Below are positions 26,009 to 35,419 of a stretch of 64,000 nucleotides of DNA, piece after piece. The first letter of the stretch is position 1. Each line of letters opens with the position of its first letter. The notes beneath the pieces are model-generated. The model saw only the letters and a list, made by a program, of their open reading frames with translations. It had not been told where the DNA came from and did not search any database. Both the position numbers and the translations under genes were made by a program. The stretch is from Desulfovibrio sp. 86 (lineage in GTDB: Bacteria > Desulfobacterota > Desulfovibrionia > Desulfovibrionales > Desulfovibrionaceae), in NCBI RefSeq assembly GCF_902702915.1, contig NZ_LR738849.1:310001-374000 (forward strand), read 5' to 3'.

Positions 26009-26138
26009 GTGCGCTCCTTATTGCAACCAGCCGCTCAACCTGTGGGGGCCGCTGGCACCATCAGCCTTGGCCTGCCGATGTTTACTATAGAGCTTATCGA
26101 CAAATTGGTAAAGCACCATAGGTCTGCCGAAAAAATCG

Positions 26139-28145
26139 CTATCTGCCAAACGCGTCGCGCATGGACTGCTCCAGGCTCTCACTGCCGTAGACGTCACGCA
26201 GCACCAGGGGGGCTGTGGCCATGTCGCCAGCGGGAAACAGCGCCGTGAGGGGAATGCTCTTGCTGCCAAGGGCCTCCAGCAGACGCACGGCGTAAGCATT
26301 GGCATTGGTGAGATCCACACGGACAAGCTCCATATTGTAACGGGCCTGCAAGCGACGCAGGCGCTCGTCAGTCAGAACGGTAGCCTCCATAAATTTGCAG
26401 TTGGGGCACCAGTCGGCGGTGAATTCCAGCAGCATGGGTTTTTTGCCCAGGCTGGCCTCAAAGGTCTGCGGGTTGAATTCGCGCCATTGCGGCAGGGGGG
26501 CCACAGGGCGCAACACCCACATGAAAGAAGCCAGCAAAAGCCCCAGACAGGCAAACCCCACAACCCTGCGGCGCAAAGGCGGCGCGGATATGCCGCAGTA
26601 CTGCCCCCAGAGCCAGGCGCACAGGGCCACAACCAGCAGTACGCTTAACACCTGCATGTGTTTTTCCACCGGCAAGATGGAAAGCAGGTACAGCGCCGTG
26701 CCCATAAGAAAAAAGCCCACGACGCGCTCAAAAATGTGCATCCAGGCTCCCGGTTTGGGCAAGATGTTCGCCAGTGCAGGCCAGATGCTGAAAAGCACAT
26801 ACGGCAGGGCCATCCCGAGTCCCACGGCCCAAAAAACGACCATGACCACCATGAGGGGCTGGGTGAAGGCCCAGCCAAGCACGCCGCCCAGGAGCGGCCC
26901 GCTGCAGGGCGTTGCCAGAAACGTGGACACAAGCCCGGTAAAATACGCCTGAAGACAGGGATTCTTGGTGTTTGCCCCTGTTTTGAGGTCAATGACAGGC
27001 AGGGTGAAAACTCCAAGCATGGACAGACCCATCAAAAACACGAGCAGCAGCATGACCAGCAGCACGGCCTGATTCTGGTACAGTTGCCCCCACATGAGGT
27101 CCGCCAGGCCGAGCACAAGGGCCAGAGCGCTGAAAAGGGTCATAACGCCTGCCGCAAAGCAGAGGTTGTGCCGCCTGAAATGCCTGAGGCCCTCCTTGCC
27201 GCAGCCGCCCACCATAAGCAGGCCGCTGACCTTGAATGTCAGTACAGGCAGTACGCAGGGCATGGCATTGAGCAGCAAACCGGCCAGTATGCCAAAGAGC
27301 AGCGCCTTTCCAAGACTGGTTATCTCCATGGATTCATTTACATACCGTGGCGCCAGACTCACAAAATCATCCATGGGGGGCAAGGGCTTTTGCACCTGCC
27401 CGCCTTCCGTTGCGGCCGGGTCGTTACCAGCCCCCACAGTCTCTCCCTGAGACGCATCAAGCCAGCGGGCTATACCCGCAGACCTGCCGGCCCCGGGATC
27501 GCCCTCCGTTGAGCCTTGCGGATCAGCTACGGCCGGAGCCCCGCCAAAAAGCTGCACGCCCTCAGTCGCGTCGTCCGCAACAGACCGGGGCGGCTGTTTT
27601 TTCAGGCTGCGCCATTGGGCTGCCCAGGGCATGGCCTCAAGAGGCTGCGTTGCCTGGGGCACCACTTCCTTCACCTGCTGGTTGACGGGCATGCAGTTGC
27701 GCGTGGAACACAGGAGCATGCTTATGTCCGCCGTATAGGGCTTGCCTTGGTCCTCACGGGACAAAAGCACATAGAGGGTCACTTCACCTTCATAAACGAA
27801 AATGGTGGCCGAAGGATCATAAAAGTCGCGCTGCACCGCCCCTTCCGGATACCACACGGCCTGAGGCGGCCCACCGGCGACACTGAAGCGCAGGGTGGTG
27901 GGCCGTCCCGCATCGCCAGGGTCATGGGCGTAGGCGTGCACATCCTTGGGCAAGGTGAGGCGCAGGGCGCCGACAACGGCATCGCCGTCCAGAGCTGTTT
28001 CAAGCCGAGCTCCCAGCGGGTTGGCGCAGGCATGACCTGAAAAAACAAGAAGAGACAAGGCCATACACAGGGGCATCAACCACAGGGGCAAGGGGACGTT
28101 TTTTGGGTTAAAAAGCTTTTTTAAAAAAATATTTTTACTTTTCAC
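26139..28145 (-). CDS. dsbD: Thiol:disulfide interchange protein DsbD
   Basis: 668 residues, apparently from a GTG at 28143-28145; the N-terminus is a long signal peptide (KSKNIFLKK..., then a hydrophobic core ending GHACA). Three parts as in E. coli DsbD: a periplasmic domain with LLCSTRNCMPVN (about 143-154); a central block of about eight membrane helices, with LLLNAMPCVLPVL and ATPCSGPLLGGVLG carrying the membrane cysteines; and a C-terminal thioredoxin domain with ADWCPNCKFME (C580 and C583). It passes electrons from cytoplasmic thioredoxin to periplasmic thiol proteins and cytochrome c assembly, which matters in this cytochrome-rich group. Divergent from tRNA-Lys. Confidence 0.93.
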   Translation of the reverse strand: MKSKNIFLKKLFNPKNVPLPLWLMPLCMALSLLVFSGHACANPLGARLETALDGDAVVGALRLTLPKDVHAYAHDPGDAGRPTTLRFSVAGGPPQAVWYPEGAVQRDFYDPSATIFVYEGEVTLYVLLSREDQGKPYTADISMLLCSTRNCMPVNQQVKEVVPQATQPLEAMPWAAQWRSLKKQPPRSVADDATEGVQLFGGAPAVADPQGSTEGDPGAGRSAGIARWLDASQGETVGAGNDPAATEGGQVQKPLPPMDDFVSLAPRYVNESMEITSLGKALLFGILAGLLLNAMPCVLPVLTFKVSGLLMVGGCGKEGLRHFRRHNLCFAAGVMTLFSALALVLGLADLMWGQLYQNQAVLLVMLLLVFLMGLSMLGVFTLPVIDLKTGANTKNPCLQAYFTGLVSTFLATPCSGPLLGGVLGWAFTQPLMVVMVVFWAVGLGMALPYVLFSIWPALANILPKPGAWMHIFERVVGFFLMGTALYLLSILPVEKHMQVLSVLLVVALCAWLWGQYCGISAPPLRRRVVGFACLGLLLASFMWVLRPVAPLPQWREFNPQTFEASLGKKPMLLEFTADWCPNCKFMEATVLTDERLRRLQARYNMELVRVDLTNANAYAVRLLEALGSKSIPLTALFPAGDMATAPLVLRDVYGSESLEQSMRDAFGR

Positions 28146-28185
28146 TATGTTAGCTCTTTCTTTCCAATTTTTTATTCAAACACGC

Positions 28186-28214
28186 TTGACAGTGGGTACC
28201 CATCAGCGTAAACC
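28186..28214 (+). promoter_or_regulatory. Sigma70-type promoter of tRNA-Lys
   Basis: TTGACA at 28186-28191, a 17-base spacer, then TAAACC at 28209-28214. The tRNA starts 17 bases after the -10 box, as expected. Confidence 0.65.
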
Positions 28215-28230
28215 CCTTTTCACGCAATGC

Positions 28231-28306
<76 letters not shown>

Positions 28307-28314
28307 GAAAAATC

Positions 28315-28349
28315 AAAGGTTCGTGGTTACAAGCCACGAACCTTTTTTT
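28315..28349 (+). terminator. Terminator after tRNA-Lys
   Basis: AAAGGTTCGTGG/CCACGAACCTTT with a seven-base loop, followed by more T. Confidence 0.92.
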
Positions 28350-28892
28350 GTATTTGCAATACAGCATAGCAACACCTGCAAGGACGCAACGCAACGCACG
28401 AGCGCATGCTGCGACCATATACGACGCGCTTGCGTCAGAAATCACATACGCAACAACGCTGCCACAGTACTGCTGCATACGCGCAGACTGTACCGGAGCT
28501 GTTTTTTTGCTTCTGGCAAGCAGACGGTAACGACAGGACACAAGCGTACTGCCCGTCGTAATTACACGAGCGAACCCACAAACAACAGACTGCATGTGAC
28601 CCCAGAGGGAAAACGTTAAGCATCTCAACATTAGCGAGATTTTATCCCTACTGGAAAAGCAAGTCCATCTTTCCTTTATGTCCGCGTCATACGGCGCGGC
28701 GACTTCCTGAAAAACCGTATTTTCATGGCTGCCAGCGGCTTGCGTGGCGGCTGCCTCCCCTCCCATTCATGCCTGCCAGCGCGAGGACAACCGGAACCTT
28801 TCTTTTCAGGCGGGTGGCTCGCCAGGCAGACTACCGCAATACCCCAAATTACAACTACCTAGTATGCCGGAGTAGTTACAAAAAAGCGATGG
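28350..28892. other. Gene-free stretch after tRNA-Lys
   Basis: About 540 bp. Short frames are open in several registers, with Cys- and Arg-rich composition unlike the real proteins nearby, so I call no gene. I see no direct copy of the tRNA 3' end that would mark an attachment site, and no integrase. Confidence 0.5.
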
Positions 28893-28934
28893 CAAAAAAA
28901 ACGAGCCTCTCCTTTCAAAGAAGAGGCTCGTTCA
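28893..28934 (-). terminator. Terminator after hslU
   Basis: On the minus strand AACGAGCCTCTT/AGAGGCTCGTT is followed by a run of T. It lies about 80 bases past the hslU stop. Confidence 0.85.
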
Positions 28935-29014
28935 ATGAGAAGCAGGTTACGAATGTTCAGGCTTCCCTGCGCCCGCTCCCGCAGCCGCCAGGGTCATTAA
29001 AGATTCACTTTTCC

Positions 29015-30328
29015 CTAAAGGATGTATTGCGTCAGGTCCTGATCGTTGCGCACGTCCTGGAGGTGCTCGGCCACATAGGCCTTGTTGACCACAACTTGCG
29101 CGCCCGGCATGTCCGGGGCGTCAAAAGAAATGTCGGACAGTATTTTTTCCATGATGGTGTACAGACGGCGCGCGCCGATATTTTCCGAGCGGGAATTGAT
29201 GTCCTCGGCAAAGGCGGCAACTTCTTCCAGTCCGTCCTGGGTAAAGCTCAAGCGTATCTGCTCTGTGCCCAGCAGGGCTTCATACTGCTTGGTGAGGGCA
29301 TTGTCCGGCTCGGTAAGAATGCGGAAAAACTCTTCGCGCCCCAGGGGCTGAAGTTCCACGCGCAAGGGAAAACGCCCCTGCAGTTCCGGGATCATATCCG
29401 ATGGCTTGCTGAAGTGGAACGCGCCCGCCGCAATAAACAGCACATGATCCGTGCGGATCATGCCGTACTTGGTATTCACGGAACTGCCCTCCACAATGGG
29501 CAGCAGGTCACGCTGCACGCCTTCGCGCGAAATATCCGAGGTGCGGTTTTGTGATGAACTGGCGATCTTGTCTATTTCGTCGATAAAGATGATGCCGGTC
29601 TGCTCCACCCTTTCCTTGGCGCGCTCCACCAGGGCGTCCTGATCAACGAGCTTGCCGGACTCTTCCTGCACAAGCACGTTGAAAGCGTCGCGAACCTTCA
29701 TCTTGCGGCGGCTGCGCTTGGGCGGAAAGGCCTTGCTGAACATGTCCTTGACCTGGCCCCCCATCTGCTCCATGCCGGGGATGGCAAAAATGTCCACCCC
29801 GCCGCCGCCCATCTCCGTCACTTCCATTTCAACTTCGCGTGTGTCCAGAAACCCGAGGCGGAACTGCTGCAGCAATTTTTCGCGCGTGGAGGAGCGGTCT
29901 TCCAACCCGAAGGAACTGGGCAGCAAAAGGTCCATCAGGCGCGATTCCGCAGCGGCTTCGGCGGCTTTGCGCACGCGGGAGTTTTCCTCGTCGCGCACAA
30001 GGTTTATGCCGATCTCCATCAGATCGCGCACCATAGACTCCACATCCCGCCCCACGTAGCCTACTTCGGTGAACTTGGTGGCCTCCACCTTGACAAAGGG
30101 CGCGCCCGAAAGCTTGGCCAGGCGACGCGCGATTTCGGTTTTGCCCACGCCGGTCGGCCCCATCATGATAATGTTCTTGGGCGAAACCTCGTCGCGCAGA
30201 TCAAGCGGCAGATGTTGCCTGCGCCAGCGGTTACGCACGGCAACGGCAACCATGCGCTTGGCCTGTTCCTGGCCCACGACAAATTTATTCAGCTCGGACA
30301 CGATCTCACGGGGGGTCAAGGTGCTCAT
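29015..30328 (-). CDS. hslU: ATP-dependent protease ATPase subunit HslU (ClpY)
   Basis: 437 residues. AAA+ features: Walker A GPTGVGKT at 57-64, Walker [11 protein letters not shown], the I domain between them (about 105-235), and the C-terminal tail ending LTQYIL, which in this family inserts into HslV. HslU unfolds substrates for the HslV peptidase. AGGAG lies before the ATG. hslV, normally directly upstream, is not adjacent and is not elsewhere in the window; the intact tail argues that the partner exists elsewhere in the genome. Confidence 0.96.
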   Translation of the reverse strand: MSTLTPREIVSELNKFVVGQEQAKRMVAVAVRNRWRRQHLPLDLRDEVSPKNIIMMGPTGVGKTEIARRLAKLSGAPFVKVEATKFTEVGYVGRDVESMVRDLMEIGINLVRDEENSRVRKAAEAAAESRLMDLLLPSSFGLEDRSSTREKLLQQFRLGFLDTREVEMEVTEMGGGGVDIFAIPGMEQMGGQVKDMFSKAFPPKRSRRKMKVRDAFNVLVQEESGKLVDQDALVERAKERVEQTGIIFIDEIDKIASSSQNRTSDISREGVQRDLLPIVEGSSVNTKYGMIRTDHVLFIAAGAFHFSKPSDMIPELQGRFPLRVELQPLGREEFFRILTEPDNALTKQYEALLGTEQIRLSFTQDGLEEVAAFAEDINSRSENIGARRLYTIMEKILSDISFDAPDMPGAQVVVNKAYVAEHLQDVRNDQDLTQYIL

Positions 30329-30608
30329 CGATTGCTCCTGATAAGTTTGCTCTGTCTGTCAATATAGGCACTGCAACCCATCTGGCAATGGTGTGCTGCA
30401 AATTTGGCGTGACGGGCCTGCCGCATGACATAAAAATGTCGCCATTCTTCCCTCGACGGCATGCAATGGATTTGCCATGATGCAGTTCTGAAGGGCGGCG
30501 TCTCCTGAATAACGCATGGCTTGGCCCGCGCTTGTTGATAACAATTATTGACTATCCAGAGCACTTGTAGCACAATGGCTCCATAAACAAAGGCACAAGG
30601 AGTTCCGT

Positions 30609-31112
30609 ATGAATACAGTCACTTTCAAGGGCACACCTCTCCATCTCATGGGCAACCGGCCTGCGGTCGGGCAAAAAGCCCCGGACTTTACCCTGGCCGC
30701 CAACGACCTCAGCCCCCGCAGCCTCAAGGACTATGCGGGCAAGGTGCTGGTGCTGGTAAGCGTGCCCTCCCTTGATACTCCTACATGCGATATGGAAGTG
30801 CGCCGCTTCAACAAGGAAGCCGCCGCCCTTTCCGACAAGGTGCGCATCGTGGCCGTAAGCTGCGACCTGCCCTTTGCCCAGGCCCGCTGGTGCGGCGCTG
30901 CGGGCGTTCAGTCTGTCGAAACCCTCTCTGACTACAAAGAAAGAAGCTTCGGCAAGGACTATGGCCTGCTTATTGACGAGCTGCGCCTGCTGGCCCGCGC
31001 CATCGTGGTTGTGGCCCCTGACGGCACGGTCGCCTATACTCAGCTTGTTCCTGAAGTTGCCAGTGAGCCGGATTATGACGCGGCCCTGGCCGCCGTGAAA
31101 AAACTTGCATAA
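30609..31112 (+). CDS. tpx: Thiol peroxidase
   Basis: 167 residues. The atypical 2-Cys peroxiredoxin layout is clear: peroxidatic C60 in SLDTPTCDME and resolving C95 in ARWCGAAGV. It reduces H2O2 and organic peroxides using thioredoxin, a useful defence for an anaerobe. AAGGAG sits before the ATG, and a terminator follows. Confidence 0.95.
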   Translation: MNTVTFKGTPLHLMGNRPAVGQKAPDFTLAANDLSPRSLKDYAGKVLVLVSVPSLDTPTCDMEVRRFNKEAAALSDKVRIVAVSCDLPFAQARWCGAAGVQSVETLSDYKERSFGKDYGLLIDELRLLARAIVVVAPDGTVAYTQLVPEVASEPDYDAALAAVKKLA

Positions 31113-31149
31113 CTGCGCGGGCACACTGCCCTTCCTTGCCAGCGCATAG

Positions 31150-31185
31150 TGAAAGCCTCCCTGTCGTGACAGGGAGGCTTTCTTG
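31150..31185 (+). terminator. Terminator after tpx
   Basis: GAAAGCCTCCCTGTC/GACAGGGAGGCTTTC, nearly perfect, then TTG. Confidence 0.85.
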
Positions 31186-31250
31186 TAAGCACTCTTGGCC
31201 CGCGCGCACCTGGGGCACTTCGTGGCAAGTATTTTCAGAACAATCCCTAC

Positions 31251-31287
31251 AGAGCAGTTAACTCATTTCATTCGTATACTGCTCTAG
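31251..31287. repeat. Small hairpin related to the end hairpin of family B
   Basis: AGAGCAGT/ACTGCTCT arms with a ~19-base loop containing TTAACTC, followed by AG. It lies between the convergent tpx and metal permease genes, the same setting as the larger repeats. Confidence 0.6.
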
Positions 31288-31294
31288 CGGCGCT

Positions 31295-32161
31295 TCAGGC
31301 GCTTTTCCGGCCCCCGCGCAGACTGGCCACCAGGGCGCTCACGCCAAACCAGCAGCACGACACAAGAATCACGGTAGCCCCGCTGGCCGTGGACATCCAT
31401 TCCTGCGCTGAAAGCACAAGACCGATAAAGGCCGAGCTCAGCCCCACAACCAGCGCCCACCAAAACATGCCGCCAGCCGTGGAGGCCAGATTTCTGGCCG
31501 TGGCCGCTGGCACGATGAGCAGGGCCGTCACAAGCAGCACCCCCACCGCCCATACGGAAAACATGACCACAAGGGCCAGCAGCGCCGCAAAAACATACTG
31601 CCACAGGGCAACGCGCACGCCGTGCACACGGGCCATGACGGGGTTCAGGGCGATATACAGCAGTCTGTTGTAGCCCACTACCTGAAAAAGCAGCATGGCG
31701 AAAAAGAGCAGCAGCAGAAAACCCGTCTCGGCTTCCGTAATGGTGAGAATGTCGCCGTACAAAAAGCGCTGCATGTCGCGCCCCACCCCTGGGGCACGGC
31801 TGACCACGGCCAGACCAAAGGCCACCACCGCAGAGAACACAATGCCTATGACCGTATCGCCGGAAAGATTGCTGCGCCGCCGCACGGCCATGATGCCCAA
31901 CCCCACCAGAACGCCGAAAATCGGCATGGAAATACGCGGGTTTATGGCCAGAATAAGGCCAAGGGCCACTCCGGCGAAGGCTGAATGACCGATGGCGTCG
32001 GAGAAAAAGGCCATGCGAAAGCTGATGACCTCCACCCCAAGCACCGACGCCATGGGGGCCAACAAAAGCAGGCCTAACATGGCCTGCTGCATGAAGCGCA
32101 TTTGCAGGCAGTCCAGCGGCAGGCGGCCCAAAAGATCATAGATACAAGTCAGATCAGGCAT
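31295..32161 (-). CDS. znuB: Zinc/manganese-type ABC transporter, permease
   Basis: 288 residues from the ATG at 32159-32161, which overlaps the end of the ATPase gene by eight bases; the open frame continues 63 bases upstream inside that gene. ABC-3 permease features: about eight to nine membrane helices, FRMAFFSDAIGHSAFAGVALG (conserved contact loop), and VWAVGVLLVTALLIVPAATARNLA. With the ATPase and binding protein it imports a divalent metal. The zinc assignment rests on the binding protein, so manganese or another metal remains possible. Confidence 0.85.
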   Translation of the reverse strand: MPDLTCIYDLLGRLPLDCLQMRFMQQAMLGLLLLAPMASVLGVEVISFRMAFFSDAIGHSAFAGVALGLILAINPRISMPIFGVLVGLGIMAVRRRSNLSGDTVIGIVFSAVVAFGLAVVSRAPGVGRDMQRFLYGDILTITEAETGFLLLLFFAMLLFQVVGYNRLLYIALNPVMARVHGVRVALWQYVFAALLALVVMFSVWAVGVLLVTALLIVPAATARNLASTAGGMFWWALVVGLSSAFIGLVLSAQEWMSTASGATVILVSCCWFGVSALVASLRGGRKSA

Positions 32162-33104
32162 GCCCAGCCTCCCCGGAGGCTGCGCCGCCGCCCGTGCCTT
32201 TGCCCGCGTGTCCGTCCGGGCCACTATCTTGCGTCAACGCCCCCTCCCTTGTCGTCTTTGCGCCGCCACGGCGCTGTATGCTGGCATAGGCAGGCAGCAG
32301 CCGTTCCGGCGCGCACACGGCCCCGCACTGGGGACAGGCCGATTCAGCGGAGTCGCACTGGTCAGGATACAGATGGATGGGCACGCCAAAAAGCTGCATG
32401 AGAATAGACGCGTTAAGGGCCTCATGGGGCGCGCCCTCGGCGCAGACTTTTTTGTTGAGGCATATGACGTGGGTCGCGTAGTGGGCTGCCAGCGACAGGT
32501 TATGACTGACAATTATCTGGGTAAAGCCCTGCTCCATGCGGACTTTGTTCAACACTTCCCAGAACAGCCGCTCGCCTTGCACATCGACTCCGGCGGCAGG
32601 CTCGTCGAGCACCAGCAGCCGGGGTTCGCGGCCAAGGGCCGCTGCCAGCAGCACCCGGCGCATTTCGCCGCCAGAAAGATCGCTCACCCGCCTGTCCTCA
32701 AGTTGTTCGGCCTGCACCAGACGTAACAGCCTGCGCGCCTCTGCGCGCACAGAATGGCTGAGGCCGAACCACAGGGGGCGGCGCTGGCGGTTGAGCGCCA
32801 AAAATTCCCCCACGCGCAGGGGCAGGCTGGCGTCCATATGAAGATACTGCGGCACATAGGCCGTGCGCGGCAGGCCGGACTGGCCTGCCGCCTCAATACG
32901 GCCCGAATAGCTCATCTCGCCAATAAGACAGAGCAACAGCGTGGTCTTGCCAGCGCCGTTGGGGCCCACAAGCACGGTGCTGCTGCCCGCGGGCACCGTG
33001 GCGCACACATCCTCAAGGATGAGCCTTCCGCCACGACACACGCAGACATGGTCAAAAACAAGGGCAGGAGCGGTAGTGTCAGCGCGGCTCAAAATACTTC
33101 TCAA
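32154..33104 (-). CDS. znuC: Zinc/manganese-type ABC transporter, ATP-binding protein with Cys-rich tail
   Basis: 316 residues, longer than the usual ~250. Walker A GPNGAGKTT, Q loop near YVPQYLH, signature LSGGEMRR, Walker B LLVLDEP, and H-loop VSHN are all present. After residue ~250 there is an unusual tail with CDSAESACPQCGAVC and then a Gly/Ala-rich end. The cysteines could bind metal and regulate transport, which is speculation. The start appears to be TTG at 33102-33104, inside the end of znuA; another TTG four codons later is possible, and no ATG is available. Confidence 0.85.
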   Translation of the reverse strand: MRSILSRADTTAPALVFDHVCVCRGGRLILEDVCATVPAGSSTVLVGPNGAGKTTLLLCLIGEMSYSGRIEAAGQSGLPRTAYVPQYLHMDASLPLRVGEFLALNRQRRPLWFGLSHSVRAEARRLLRLVQAEQLEDRRVSDLSGGEMRRVLLAAALGREPRLLVLDEPAAGVDVQGERLFWEVLNKVRMEQGFTQIIVSHNLSLAAHYATHVICLNKKVCAEGAPHEALNASILMQLFGVPIHLYPDQCDSAESACPQCGAVCAPERLLPAYASIQRRGGAKTTREGALTQDSGPDGHAGKGTGGGAASGEAGHA

Positions 33105-34056
33105 GAATGTTGATGTTGTTATTCATGGTTTTTTCATAGTGGTCCAGCGAAGGACTGGTCGGGCCCGAAGCCAGGGAATCCAGTTGCGCCGCGGGTATGC
33201 CCACCTCGCGGGCCAGAACTTGCACGGCCTTGTCCGAGTACTGAGGTTCGCTGGCAATGAGGGCGGGCTTGTGTTCCCGCAGTATCTTGGCCACCTTGAT
33301 AATACGTCCCGCCGAAGGCTGGGCTTCCTCGTCCTCCTGAATAACGGCAACCACTTCCAGGCCACCGTCACGCGCCATATAGGCCAGAGCGTCATGCATA
33401 AGCGCTATGCCTTTGTTGGGGGCCTTGGCGCCCAGAATGGCAAGGCGCTCGCTCAGGCCCAGCAGAACCTTTTCATACGCGCTGGCGTTGGATTCATACG
33501 ACGCGGCGTTCTGGGGGTCGGCCTTGGCCAGGCCCTGAGCCATGTTTTTCACCATAACGGCCGCCAGACGGGGGCTTGCAAAGGCATGGGGGTTGACGCC
33601 GCCGTGGTCGTGATGGTGGCCGTCATGGTCCTCATCCCCTTCCTCGTGGGCGCTGTCTTCCTTCAGGGGGGTGATGCCCGCGCTGCTGTCCACCACGACA
33701 AGGCCGGGCTTGGCATTGGGCAAGGCCTTGAGCATAAAATCGTCCAGACCGAGACCGTTGAGCAGCAGCACATCTGCCTGGGCCAGCTTCTGCATGTCCT
33801 TGGGGGTCAGGGCGTAGTCATGCGGGCAACCTGTCTGGGCCGGGATAAGCAGATCGACCTGCGCGCCGGGATTGGACTGAACCACATTTCGCGCCAGAAG
33901 GTATACGGGGTATGTCGTTGCAAGAATGCGCAATTTTCCTTGGCCTGCCGCAGCCGAAGCATCTTGCGGCAGGAGCAGACCGGCACTGGCGAAGCAGGCT
34001 GCCATCATGATGGCGGCAGCACTGAAACGAAAAAGCGTAAATATCTTTTTTTTCAT
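33079..34056 (-). CDS. znuA: Zinc/manganese-type ABC transporter, periplasmic binding protein
   Basis: 325 residues from the ATG at 34054-34056 with GGAG eight bases upstream. The signal peptide is MKKKIFTLFRFSAAAIMMAA to about ASAAA. The family fold is indicated by ILATTYPVYLLARNV, a metal-site His in CPHDYALTPKDMQKL, NPHAFASPR, and a later MHDALAYMAR. A His/Asp-rich loop (DHDGHHHDHGG, about residues 140-150) is the hallmark of zinc-binding members. First gene of a three-gene overlapping operon (binding protein, ATPase, permease). No convincing Zur operator was found upstream. Confidence 0.9.
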   Translation of the reverse strand: MKKKIFTLFRFSAAAIMMAACFASAGLLLPQDASAAAGQGKLRILATTYPVYLLARNVVQSNPGAQVDLLIPAQTGCPHDYALTPKDMQKLAQADVLLLNGLGLDDFMLKALPNAKPGLVVVDSSAGITPLKEDSAHEEGDEDHDGHHHDHGGVNPHAFASPRLAAVMVKNMAQGLAKADPQNAASYESNASAYEKVLLGLSERLAILGAKAPNKGIALMHDALAYMARDGGLEVVAVIQEDEEAQPSAGRIIKVAKILREHKPALIASEPQYSDKAVQVLAREVGIPAAQLDSLASGPTSPSLDHYEKTMNNNINILEKYFEPR

Positions 34057-34150
34057 GGTATTACTCCATTTCACCAAGTCAGCATTCTTGGTTATGCTTC
34101 CACTATGGCCCTGTCAAGGCCGCCAAATCTGGCATAGCGGCAAACGGAGG

Positions 34151-34184
34151 ATGACGGGAAGCCCCCAGAGCGGCCTCCCGTCAT
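34151..34184 (-). terminator. Hairpin between the pirin and znuA genes
   Basis: ATGACGGGAAGC/GCCTCCCGTCAT with one mismatch and a loop of about ten bases. No T run on either strand, so it may be a weak terminator of the pirin gene or an RNA-stabilising hairpin. Confidence 0.4.
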
Positions 34185-34349
34185 ATCCGGCATAAATCAA
34201 TGAGCACGGGCAGATTACCTTGAAGAATATGCATTCTGAAGGTATTGGCGCGCCCGCCTCGGCCCGCGACAGCGCAATCAACTGCGAGTACGTGCTCAGG
34301 CGAACGCCTGCTCCGGCAGAAGCCAGGGCCTTTTCAAGGTAAAATGGCT

Positions 34350-35210
34350 CTATCCCGCTTTTCCCCGGGGCGCGTGGCGAATGAACGTGCCGTCCTCCAG
34401 TTCAAAGAAGGCCTGTCGCAGTTCTTCATCCGTGTTCATGACAATGGGCCCGCCCCAGGCCACCGGCTCATGCAGGGGCGCACCGGAAACCAGGACAAAA
34501 TGCGCGCCTTCAGATCCGCCCACAAGGCTCAGGCTGTCCCCCGGCGTAAACAGGCAGGCATTGCGATGGGGAATTTCGCCACCGCCGCCGGCAAGCTCGC
34601 ACTCCCCTTCAACCATATAGGCAAAGACGGTATCCTGCGGTCTGGTGGCTATGGTCCAGAGCGCGCCGGGCTTCAACGTCACGTCCAGAAAGACCACATC
34701 AACGTAATCGCCCCTGGTGGCTCCGGCAACGCCATTATAGTCTCCGGCCACCACCGCCACCAACGCCCCGCCGTCTTCCACTCTGGGAACCATTTCAGAC
34801 CGGATGTCCCTGTATTCTGGATCAACCATCTTGCGGGCGCGCGGCAGGTTAATCCAGAGTTGCAGGCCCAGCATGCGGCGTGAGGGCTGAGGCATTTCCT
34901 GGTGCAAAATGCCGCTGCCCGCCGTCATCCACTGGCAACCGCCGTCCACAATGCTTCCGGCATTGCCGAGGCTGTCTTCATGATCTATGCGGCCCCGCAT
35001 AAGGTAGGTAAAGGTTTCAATGCCCCGGTGCGGATGGGTGGGAAAGCCCTTGGTGTAATCGTCAGGATTTTCAGAATCAAAGGCGTCCAGCATAAGAAAA
35101 GGATCAAAATCGCGTACTGTGGGTGAACCAAGTACGCGCACAAGGTGTACGCCTGCGCCGTCAATGGCCTTTCGGCCCGTGACCAGCTCGGCAATGGCTC
35201 GCTTTTTCAT
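34350..35210 (-). CDS. Pirin family protein
   Basis: 286 residues, two cupin domains. The N-terminal metal site is visible: FPTHPHRGIETFTYL (about 56-70) and a later conserved HQEMPQP. Bacterial pirins can act as quercetin dioxygenases or regulators; nothing here tells which. AAGGAG lies before the ATG. Monocistronic as far as can be seen. Confidence 0.9.
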   Translation of the reverse strand: MKKRAIAELVTGRKAIDGAGVHLVRVLGSPTVRDFDPFLMLDAFDSENPDDYTKGFPTHPHRGIETFTYLMRGRIDHEDSLGNAGSIVDGGCQWMTAGSGILHQEMPQPSRRMLGLQLWINLPRARKMVDPEYRDIRSEMVPRVEDGGALVAVVAGDYNGVAGATRGDYVDVVFLDVTLKPGALWTIATRPQDTVFAYMVEGECELAGGGGEIPHRNACLFTPGDSLSLVGGSEGAHFVLVSGAPLHEPVAWGGPIVMNTDEELRQAFFELEDGTFIRHAPRGKAG

Positions 35211-35419
35211 GGTAACTCCTTTGGGCAGGCTTGCTCGGATGTGAAAAGCTTGCCGATACAGACGGAATGCTGTACCTGAAAAGGCATGCTTCCGCCTTTA
35301 TGGCCTGCAAGTCCTGCTTCGCTTTTTCAGCAAAGCAGAAAACAGCGCCGGGAGCAACCGCCCGCAGTGCATTGTGTCGCAAAATAGCTTTTACAGGCGT
35401 CCATCGCCAGCCCGAAAAC

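Noticed and set aside
26080..26125. Sigma28 promoter before cheW
   Set aside because: GTCGATAA on the minus strand resembles the -10 box (GCCGATAA), but no TAAAGTTT-like -35 box lies 11 bases upstream of it, and it is closer to the dsbD end than expected.
28769..29554. A 261-codon plus-strand frame running into hslU
   Set aside because: Most of it is antisense to hslU, which is certain, and the free part contains the hslU terminator.
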